A DNA stretch of 64,000 nucleotides from Plicaturopsis crispa FD-325 SS-3 (taxonomy: Eukaryota > Basidiomycota > Agaricomycetes > Amylocorticiales > Amylocorticiaceae). The DNA is taken from the NCBI GenBank assembly GCA_000827205.1, contig KN832555.1, positions 3,250,696-3,314,695 of the forward strand, given 5' to 3'. Below, one piece after another: positions 55,487-64,000 of the stretch. Each line of letters opens with the position of its first letter. The first letter of the stretch is position 1. The notes below the pieces were generated by a model. That model ran no database searches and had not been told where the DNA came from. It saw only the letters and a list, made by a program, of their open reading frames with translations. A program made the translations under genes and the position numbers.

Positions 55487-56947
55487 TCAAGCGTCCCATA
55501 GATGCATTGCATGATCGTAAAACGAACAACTGCCTACCAATGACTTGCCTGTCTCATCGGGGCTAAACGACCAATCAGCCCCATATGCAAGCGACGCATG
55601 CTCGTCAAACCGTTTCACCACCACTCCTTCCCCACTCGCGCCCTTGCCCCAGTCGTAGTCTTTGCCACCGTCGGAACCCACGTCGAAATGGACGACCTTG
55701 AACCCGTCGTGCATGCACGCAACAAGGACATCACCTTTTCGGGACGCGTGCGGATGCCATTTGGTGCGCCAGACGCCTCCTCCGACGGGTGTGCTAGAGA
55801 GTGGACGGTGCATGGCGCGCGCGTCAAACAACCGGACATTGGCATCGTAGCTGCAGGTAGAATAGCGTGAATATTTAGAAGAATCGGATGGGCGGGACGA
55901 AAGACCTTCCGACCACCAGCAAGTGCTCGATGTGTGGATGTGACTGGATGGTAGTTATTCCAGCATCGAACCTATGAGATGGTGTATTTCCGGATAGTCA
56001 GTGTATCAGAATAAACCACATACTGGGAAACAAAGTCACAGACAGCCTCACCGTTTGTTTACAAATGTAGGCGAATCGAACCCTTGACGTACATCCCAGC
56101 CTTTGAGCTTCATGTCGTCCCCGCCTGAGTACACAATGTTTTGGTCCCAATAATTCCACGCTGCGATCCACGGCTCGTAGTCGTGTGCATGCCACCTATC
56201 TGTTACACGCAATTCGTCATCGTGAGGCTTGAGGAGACACAGCTCTCCGTTGGACAGGGAAACTATCAAAGATCCGGAGGAAGAAGACGGCTGCAACCTG
56301 TTCGACCAGTCGAGCGAGAGGCAGAGGGTCGTTGAGGATGCAATCGCAATCGATTGAACAGGTTTGAGTATTTTCTGCAGTAGGAGCAGTTTCTCTCGTG
56401 AATCGGCGGCGAGGATGGCGTACGACCCTTGGGAATGGTAGACTGACTTGTTCCAGCTGCCACTCGTGCAGGCTAATATTTCCCTCGGAGTCGGCAATTC
56501 CCAGCAATGCGTTCGCTGATGGCGATCTATGGCACCTACACAGTACGAGATATATATCAAACATGTCCTCCGTTGCCTGTCTCTGTGCTCACCATTTCAT
56601 ATCTGGTACAGCAGGCAACGGTATTTCTTGTAGCTGCTGACTTGGACAGACGGAGCCGTCAGTACGGATACAGTCCGTCGAAATAATTGCTTAAGCACTC
56701 ACAATTCGCATTTGGATCTATCGGTAATTTGGAAGACCAGGCATTTCCCTCGACGCTTCTGTATGCGCGGAGGGAGAGCCTCAAGCTCCTCGTCGCCGTC
56801 TTCATCGACGTCAACATTTTTTGGACTCGAAGGAGTAGGTTCGTCAAGGTGATACGTTCCACATACGAAGATGTCTTCCGCTCCCGGGTGCGGGCAAAAT
56901 TCAAGACAATCTGCGGGCCAGATTGTGTCAAATTTGGATGCTGGCAT
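55487..56947 (-). CDS. DPH7: DPH7 (WDR85/RRT2), diphthine methyltransferase
   Basis: Six exons: 56703-56947, 56593-56640, 56448-56535, 56052-56374, 55906-55971, 55487-55850, giving 377 residues. WD40 repeats form the whole protein. Landmarks are DCLEFCPHPGAEDIFVCGTY, LSLDWSNRLQPSSSSGSLIV, HDYEPWIAAWNYWDQNIVYS with GGDDMKLKGWD, VGSYDANVRLFDARAM, GGGVWRTKWHP and SLVGSCSFYDHAMHLWDA. The enzyme demethylates diphthine methyl ester on elongation factor 2, the step before the final amidation that gives diphthamide. The 73 nt intron before exon 4 (56375-56447) is required to switch into the frame of KILKPVQSIAIAS; without it the frame does not meet the WD motif. Met 56947 starts MPASKFDTIW; an earlier exon is not excluded. 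Confidence 0.92.
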
Positions 56948-57373
56948 CCTCGGTACCAGTTTTACAGCGACGTCTATTGAAAACGTTCAGGAAACCGCGG
57001 GATTAATAGATGTTCGGTGCGATGCACTGAAACTTACGCAGAGTGAAGCTAGTGAAGGTCAACAACTGCTGTAACTAAGTACTTGTCTGAACGACGTTGA
57101 TCGGCATTGAGCCACGTGGCAAGTGAGCTACTCTATGTCCCTAGATCAAGCGGCGCCATGGGGGCTGTCTAGGGTCAGAAAAAACAATACGGGAGGTACC
57201 TGGTACCAGCTACAGACCGCTAGCAAGCTGACATCCCCCGTTGATAGAATGTACAGATCCATGTGATTAGCGACAGTCCTACTAAGCAAGCAACGTCTTT
57301 ACAATGTCGTACACCCGCGTAATATCCATGAAATAGAGAGGATGCGTTAAACCGGCCCAAGCACTCAGCAATG
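56948..57373. other. Promoter of DPH7 and 3' side of AP-2 alpha
   Basis: About 425 bp. No open frame of interest and no RNA gene. Confidence 0.45.
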
Positions 57374-60300
57374 CTACGACCCAGCCTTGAGCGGTGACTG
57401 TACCAGTCGTTGGACTTCTGCGGCTACGGCCTCCGACGTACTCCGCACTGTCAATCGACATAGCTGATTGAACATATAGTCGTCAGTCCAAAACCCAAAC
57501 GTTCGACGATGGAACGGACGTACTTTCGCTTCCTTGTTCGGTTCCAGTCGCAGTAAGCACCCCACCTTGCCCTCAGTAGACATGTGGAGCACGCCCGCGG
57601 CAACGATATTATTTGGGTTGGGGTCAATGTCGTCCAAGACACCGAGTTTGTGCCCGGAGACCACGTTGCGGTTCTTCGTAAGATCCAATTGCCCGCCCGC
57701 CGTTAACTCAATCGGGAACACATTCTGAGCCTCTCGTGGAGGGCCTCCAATGAGTTTCCAGCGCTCGAAGAAGTCGGCCTGACCGAGTTTCACGTGCTCG
57801 AAGAACTTTGTGACGACGACGGGTAACCGAACGGCGATGCTTTGGTGAGAGCCGGCCAAGAATGATACGTTCAGTATTGGCGGCGTGGTGAACATCTTCT
57901 TGCACTCGACGTGCAGTAGTTGCTGAGTCTGTGTCCGGGGCGCGATTTTACTCGGGGGTAATTTCGCAAAGGTGACGGATAATGCGTCAGGATCGTGGAC
58001 GTGCAAAGTCGTAGTGAATGATGTCAAGGGGGCGTCAACCTTGTTGCCGATGTAGACCGCTACCTGCCCAATATGACCCTGGTATCGCGACTTGATGCCG
58101 ATCTGGATTTGGATATCTTCGTACAGCACGCCTTCGGGAGTGTACGTGAGTTTGTCGAACCAACGGTCTACCGTAGGGCCGACGGTGAGGCGGGGAATGT
58201 TCTCGGCTACCGGAGAGGTTGTATGTGCGGCGTCCGAGAGCGTATTTGAGGAATCGGGGTTTCCTGCTATACTGAGACCTGCAAGAGAGCCCATAATGTC
58301 TTCTGGGCCTCCGTTCGCAGTCACCCCAGTCCCGTTGGTTTCGACCTTCGAGGACTTCCGCCTTGCGGGATCGCGATCGAGATTCGCCTCTTTCCCACCG
58401 TGGACCCAAGTCCTCTTGTCTTCGGTATCCCCTGCCTTCCGATTGAGGCGTCCGAGTAGCGCGCTAGCACGAGGCGGGAAGGGAGGCATTTCCTCGCACA
58501 CGTTTTGTAACGTCTCATCATCGTCCGGGCGAGAGGCGAGTGCGTAGAATTCGCAGGCTCGTTGCTGAAGCTCTGCATCTAGCACATGGCGGTACCGCTC
58601 GAAGATGTTGAGCAGTTGGGGTTTGATCTCCGGGAAAACGTTGACCCATTTGATGTAGGTCGAGAGCAGGAGTGCACGGGTAGATGCGACACAGAATTGA
58701 GATTTGGAGTGGAGGATTTGGAATTGTTCGACAGGGCTGTACCCCGGGTCGTTGGCAATAAGATGGCCATATTCACCAAGAATGTAACCTGAAACAGGCG
58801 TAAGCCAAGCTGTCAGTGGACGAGTATGACATGCTTTACCTCCAACCTTGACAAGACTTTCGTGCGTCGAGGGGGCCTTCAAGTGCTCCACAATCACTTT
58901 TGCGGCGTACGCTTGTAGGTCCTCGGTGTTCGTAATGATCTGGACAACACGGTACCAGACCTCGTCGCCCACATGATCACCAGCGGCGCTCATGAGCTGC
59001 AGGATGGTGTCGACATACCACTTATACGAGCTGGCATATTTCTCCGTCAAAATTGCGATTTTCAGCACCATCTCCTCCCGTAGCGCGTAGTCGGCTATCC
59101 GCAGATACCGCAGGAGCTCCCCGACGATAACCTCGGAGTTATCTACGTCGCACATGCTGTAGAGGAGATCGAGCGCACGCCGGCGGACTGATATGTCTTT
59201 ATCGCGGAGAGACAATATAATTGTGCTCTGGTGCTTCTTGATTGGCTCTAGAGAGTTTGCACGAGCGGCTAGGTGCGCCATCGTATCCAATCCTAGATAC
59301 CGCACGTTCGTCTCCTTCGACGAGATAAAGCGCGCAAGAAGGACGGCAGCAGTGCTGACGAGAGGGGAGCTGGCGTCGATGTGGATAGCAAGGCCTATAG
59401 CCTCGAACAAAACGGCATGCTGGGCATTATTATGCTGCACGTTTCGCGAGGGTTCTGCACTGTTGTTCATGGTAGTGTGTAGAACCTGGTACAGCGCCTT
59501 CTGAATAGTGGGGTCGTCTGCGAGATGGTGAGTGGGAGTTGCAATACAAATAGTGTGGGCAGACAGACCTGAGGGGGGATAGTATTGTAGGAGTCGTAAT
59601 AGTTTGACTTGTAACCAGGGCGTAGGCACTTTGTAGTACGCATAAGTCGCTGCATATTCGTGGTCAATTACGAGCTACAAGTCGATCAGCAACAATTCAA
59701 CGGGGAAAAGAAGACTGTCCTTACACGGTATAATCGGTCGACAGCTTTAGTGTAGCACACAGCGAATGCGTCAAGATGATCCTGGGCTAGCGCCATGACC
59801 AGACTTGTCACACAGATTACCACACCCTAATGAGAGTTATGCCGGTGCACAATGTATTTTTATTGCAGCAGACTTACTAGATCCGTATCATCCATGATGG
59901 CCACTATCCGCAATGCCCATTCTGCGGCAGGAATGACGTCGGGATGTTTACGATATAGCCTGAGCAAGGTCAGGGCTGCCTTCTTCTTCACAAAACTCTG
60001 GGAAGTCCTAGTCAACGAGTCAGAAGTTCGGTCTCCCCCACAGAGTGTAAGAGCTAGGTAAATGACACGCACGGTGAGATGAGTAAGCGGTGGACGTCCT
60101 CCGACAGTGCTTCTGCCATCTCGCTCCCTCCTACATTGGCAATGGCGTGCAGGGCTAAGCAGTTGTCAATCTCATTATTTGCGTCGAGGTCTTTGCGGAT
60201 AGAATTGACCACGAGACGTAGGAAATCCGAGTTCTCGTGCATGAGCAGAGTGACGGCTAAATATCCCTGAGACGTGCATCTTATTGAGTACCACTCGATG

Positions 60301-60752
60301 GGCTATGCATGATCGTACTCACAATCTGTTTCTCGCTATATTTCTGGCTTGATATCAAATTGACGGCCTCCATGTGTCCAACGTCGACTTTATACCCCAG
60401 AATATAAGTGAATATAATCTTCGAGACATATCTTTGGAAGAAATCGAAGGTCAGTAGCGGCTTTGGGGACGAAATAATGAACACACTTCTTCTTCTGATA
60501 GCCATCCAGGTTTCCGTCTGTCCGCGCATGTCAATACCATCGAGGACGCGCCTCATGAATGTCCGGTCACACCTTTGAATTTCTTTCGTATGTTCGCCAT
60601 CTCCTTGTTTATCCGCTTCTCCTCGAGTTCGCGGACTCTGGCTCCACGGATGTCCGCAATGAACTGTTGAACGCGACGTTGTATGAAGAGCCATTCCGCT
60701 GAAGGCGAGCTTTGCAACGCACCTGCGTCAATCCGCGCATACTGGTCGCCAT
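57374..60752 (-). CDS. APL3: AP-2 clathrin adaptor, alpha subunit (APL3)
   Basis: Eleven exons: 60723-60752, 60573-60663, 60487-60517, 60323-60431, 60073-60266, 59878-60007, 59725-59826, 59569-59674, 58840-59517, 57524-58788, 57374-57463, giving 941 residues. The start [20 protein letters not shown] and [17 protein letters not shown] are typical of alpha-adaptin. The trunk solenoid has [40 protein letters not shown] and [12 protein letters not shown] hinge is followed by the ear (LKLP-type [53 protein letters not shown]). AP-2 links clathrin to PI(4,5)P2 and cargo at the plasma membrane in endocytosis. Introns at 59518-59568 (51 nt) and 57464-57523 (60 nt) are multiples of three and stay open if retained. 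Confidence 0.95.
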
Positions 60753-61145
60753 GATGGGCAAGTGCGCGTCCGCAGAGGGTTACAGCCAAAGACGTTGTAT
60801 GTTGTCGTAAGGCAGAAGCAGCCAGTGCACAAGGCCAGTTAGTAGTAAAGTCGCCGTCGCCGTCGAGGACCGGAGTCAGTGCTTAGAACGTCGGACGACG
60901 GCAGTGGGCGTCGGTATATCCAATAATTGTCCACGTGCGCGCGTGGATGGTGGCGCAGAATTGACACTGACAGCCGCAGACTCAAAACCTTCGAGGCCAA
61001 CGCTGCTTGTCAGAATTTAGAAGAGTCGAGAGTACTACGATTTATTGATTATAAGTACAGTATTGAAGTCGATATGGATAAAATGAAGATGTAAGTAAGT
61101 GCTCTATGTAGCCCGGCCAATCGCCATAAAAGAAAATGTCCACAT
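60753..61145. promoter_or_regulatory. Promoter of AP-2 alpha and 3' flank of the DExH helicase
   Basis: About 390 bp. CCGTCGCCGTCGAGG-like GC repeats lie near 60853. No gene was seen. Confidence 0.4.
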
Positions 61146-64000
61146 CTACCACCCTCCTCCGTCGCGGAGCCCAGGAGGTCTATAACTTCGCGAGAGTTGA
61201 CTAGGGGTACCCGGTCTCGAGTTGTAAGTCGATCCGGCGTTATGAGGAGTGGAGCGACCAGAGGGAAGGCGAAGCATCTGGAATGCAGGGGAGTCGAATG
61301 GCGTCGCCGGCCGTGAGTTGGCACGCGATTGAGACTGTAGCCTCTCCTCGCTATAGCGGTTCAGAATCCGCACCACGTCCCGCGTCATCAGGTCCAAGTC
61401 ATTGACCTCGGTTTGCGACAGGGAGTAATCCTTCCGTGTGTCTCCCTCGTCCTCCCACTCCTCCTCCCGAGGCAAGATGGGCAGTTGTGACCGGAATCGG
61501 TGCCGACGACCCATAGTGATGCCCTCGAACACCCGCAGCATGCACGACTCCATCAACACTTTGAGTCGCTGGATGTCATCCAAGGCATCGATGTTTCCAC
61601 CGATAGGCAGCCAACCATCGCATTCCAGTCCCTTCTCAACGACTTCGATCTTGAAGGCGCCGAACAGAACATAGGTCATGGGGTCTAGCCGTGTCGTCGT
61701 GACGAGGAACATTTGCGCATTGGTTTGACCGGAGGAGATATTTTGTCTTTTCTCTGAGAACGCGAATATCTGTTTCTCCATTTCAGGACCGCCCGCACTG
61801 ATTTCCTTCTTGGTGTGGTTGACACTGGAAGGATGCATGAAGGTCATCTGTAGGGAGTAGACAATGAGCGCGGATCATATGTAAAATCATTTGGACTGAC
61901 CTTGTCGCGAGCAGTGCGGAAGAACTTGTCGCCAGTTCTAATGGCAAACTTCGGCTGGGTGGCGATCGCAATGAGGGCAGCCAGCAAGGGTAACGAGTCT
62001 CCGTTCGCGTTGAGAGCAGGAGGAACAACCAGGTCGCGGGATCTGGTCTGCGCAGACCCGACATTCCCACCGGCCGACACATCGATGACACCAGCATTAT
62101 ACAACGACTGGAGTAGTTGCGTTTTAATCTTGGCGATCATCAACATAGTCGGTTTAGACAGAAAGTTATCGTTCAAAAAACGGTTGGCCTGAACGTATTG
62201 GCCACTGGACTGCATGGGGTACCACTCGTTATAAGCGCGAAGAGATGCGAGCGCGTCAGAGCGGAACTCCTGTGGTGACCAGGAGTGCTTGACCTTCATA
62301 GCTTCTAGTTTGACGGCTGCGGGCGCCAAGAATGGGTCCCGATTCGTCAGGATCGCAGCCAGGGTTAAGGCCTGGTCAAGGCAACGGAAGAAGCTGCCGT
62401 AGAGTACTAGCCGTCCCATTTGCGGTTCCACAGGCAGCTGGAGGAGAACACGGCCAAGAGACGTTAGGTCCTTGTTGTGATCAAGAGCTCCAACTTGCTG
62501 GAGATCCTCCATCGCTATCGAGACACGAAGAGGGTCGGGGGGTTCGATGGTAGCAGCCAGGACATCTTCGACGGCCATGCCAGGGAAGTTGAGCGATTTG
62601 ACGTGCATGATAGTGTTGCTAAGATCGACACGTTTCATCTCAACGGTCTGGTACGGATGCAGCGTGTCCGCGCGATTGCGTCCCAAGATGCCGTAGTATT
62701 CACCAGATCGGTGACGCCCTGCACGTCCAGCACGCTGATTCAGGTTGGAGGAGCCAACCCACGCGGATACAAGGGCAGACATGTGCTTCTCGGGGTCGTA
62801 CTGCTGCTCCTTGATCTTCCCTGTGTCTACGACGTATACGACATCAGGAATGGTGATAGACGTCTCAGCGATGTTCGTCGCAAGGATGATGCGCCGTACG
62901 CCCGCCGGAGGGGGCTCGAACACCACCTGCTGCTCGGCTAGGGGAATAGACGAGTGCAAGAGGTGAATAGTGTATTTGCTTGTGTCCGTAAAGTTCACAC
63001 CGAGGGGACGAGACGTGTCCACTAATGTGCGTTGAAGAGCCATGATTTCCTCCCATCCGGGTAAGAACACAAGAACATGGCCCGAGTCTGTCTTTTGGAG
63101 GACGTGCGCTATGGTGAGGCCAATCAAAGGATGGGGAAGTTCGAGGTCGTTTTGGAGGGTCTCAGATGAAGAGTGATGCGCGCCCATGTGTCTGCCGACG
63201 AGCTGGGCTGCGACAGATGGTCCGAGTTCGTTCTGGACGTATTTGATCACAGGATCTTGTGCGAATACCCAGCGAGTCGACGGTTCGCGTGCTAATTGAC
63301 CGACATAGTCGTCCATGAAGTGTTTTGTGACGGGGAACGACCGTCCAGGAATCTCAGTGACTCCGGCAGGCTTTCCCTGCTCGTCAGGGAAATACTTCTG
63401 GAATAGTGTCGGATCAATGGTAGCACTCATGAGCACGACCTTGAGAGGATTCCCGCGTTTCCGTCGGTCGGCGAGCAAGCGCTTGAGGACAACAAGCAAA
63501 AGATCGGTATCCAAGTCACGCTCGTGCACTTCGTCGACGACGACATGCGTGACGTCCTCGAGATCTCTGAATCCTCCGGTAGGACCGTCGGAAAGCGCTG
63601 TCTGCATTCGTTTGAGGAAGATACCGGTAGTGCAGAAAGTGATCGACCCATGCTCCTCGGGGAGCTTGGAATCGAACCGCACTTGGTACCCAACTGCCCC
63701 TTGGCCCACTATCTCTCCTCGCTCCTTGGCGACACGATCGGCAACACTCATGGCAGCAATCCGGCGAGGCTGCGTACACACCACGTTGCATTTCGCGCCT
63801 TCCCCGCGAGCAATGTAGTCGTCAAGGATCATCTGCGGTATCTGTGTCGTTTTCCCAGATCCGGTGGCTGCCAAGCAGATGGATACCTCGTTGTCGCGTA
63901 TGTGGTTCATGAGAGGTTCCGATTTGCTGTAGACAGGAAGCGAGGCTCGGGTTTCACGCATTTTCGCGAGCTTGGGGTCCTCCAAGTACTTCTTGTGCCG
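61146..64000 (-). CDS. DExH-box (DHX36/DHX57-type) RNA helicase, 5' end outside the window
   Basis: Two exons are visible: 61901-64000, still open at the window edge in frame HKKYLEDPK, and 61146-61847. That gives about 933 residues, lacking the N-terminus. Motifs are I (AATGSGKTTQIPQMIL), Ia (CTQPRRIAAMSVADRVA), II (DEVH in VVVDEVHERDLDTD), III (LMSATIDP), V (ATNIAETSITIPDVVYVVDT) and VI (LNQRAGRAGR). They are followed by the HA2/ratchet region (FPGMAVEDVLAATIEPPDPL) and the C-terminal OB-fold (TYVLFGAFKIEVVEKGLECD). The DEVH box and layout fit DHX36/DHX57/YLR419W-like helicases that unwind structured RNA, not the splicing DEAH group. The tail after the OB-fold is Ser/Arg-rich. Confidence 0.9.

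Noticed and set aside
1-64000. CRISPR arrays, operons, rRNA or tRNA genes
   Set aside because: No regular spacer-repeat array, no rRNA, and no cloverleaf was found; the gene structure is eukaryotic.

Overview
The window looks like a gene-dense nuclear segment of an agaricomycete basidiomycete (mushroom or polypore type). The reasons are conserved eukaryotic housekeeping genes cut by many 48-90 nt GT-AG introns, two FunK1-type fungal kinases, tandem F-box genes of the LP[IV]EILGEIF type, a secreted GH16 glucanase, and short promoters with pyrimidine tracts. All gene models come from reading the sequence by eye. Exon joins were accepted only when frame, splice sites and protein family agreed.

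Layout: 1-4.0 kb is an accessory patch. It holds a 1.27 kb terminal-repeat element with identical 177 bp ends and a 5 bp target duplication, inserted in a broken F-box gene, followed by an intact F-box paralogue. 4.5-16.6 kb holds the PP2A scaffold A subunit, a TA-flanked MITE, an orphan secreted protein, a Tic20/DUF4870-like membrane protein sharing a promoter with RPS24, ARP1/centractin sharing a promoter with a Cys-rich one-pass membrane protein, an SVIP-like p97 adaptor and GPI2/PIG-C. 16.6-18.3 kb has no gene I can support. 18.3-26.9 kb holds a bZIP factor, APC4 and the DEAD-box helicase DRS1, all on the minus strand. 27.4-32.9 kb holds two tandem FunK1 kinases; the promoter of the first contains a perfect 22 bp inverted repeat. 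33.3-41 kb holds a GH16 enzyme, a SurE-type phosphatase and a RasGEF that carries its own degenerate small-GTPase domain. 42.1-42.35 kb is a U2 snRNA gene. 43-64 kb holds RPL15, an MFSD1-like transporter, a class-3 lipase, the HscB/Jac1 co-chaperone, a TMEM135-like protein, a DHA1 drug/H+ antiporter, DPH7, AP-2 alpha and a DExH helicase that runs off the right edge.

The most striking observation is the U2 snRNA gene. Its transcript is interrupted inside stem-loop IIa by a 64 bp mRNA-type GT-AG intron, and removing it restores a perfect IIa hairpin. The U2 particle would therefore need existing U2 to make new U2. Other points of note are the GTPase-RasGEF fusion, a GC-AG donor in one FunK1 paralogue where its neighbour has GT-AG, 5 and 12 nt micro-exons, and in-frame introns whose retention would leave the reading frame open.

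Most genes are basal cell machinery (phosphatase scaffold, dynactin, APC/C, ribosome, GPI anchor, clathrin adaptor, diphthamide, Fe-S assembly) and are not functionally clustered. Divergent pairs such as DUF4870/RPS24, ARP1/13.2 kb, SurE/RasGEF and DRS1/FunK1-1 share short promoters.
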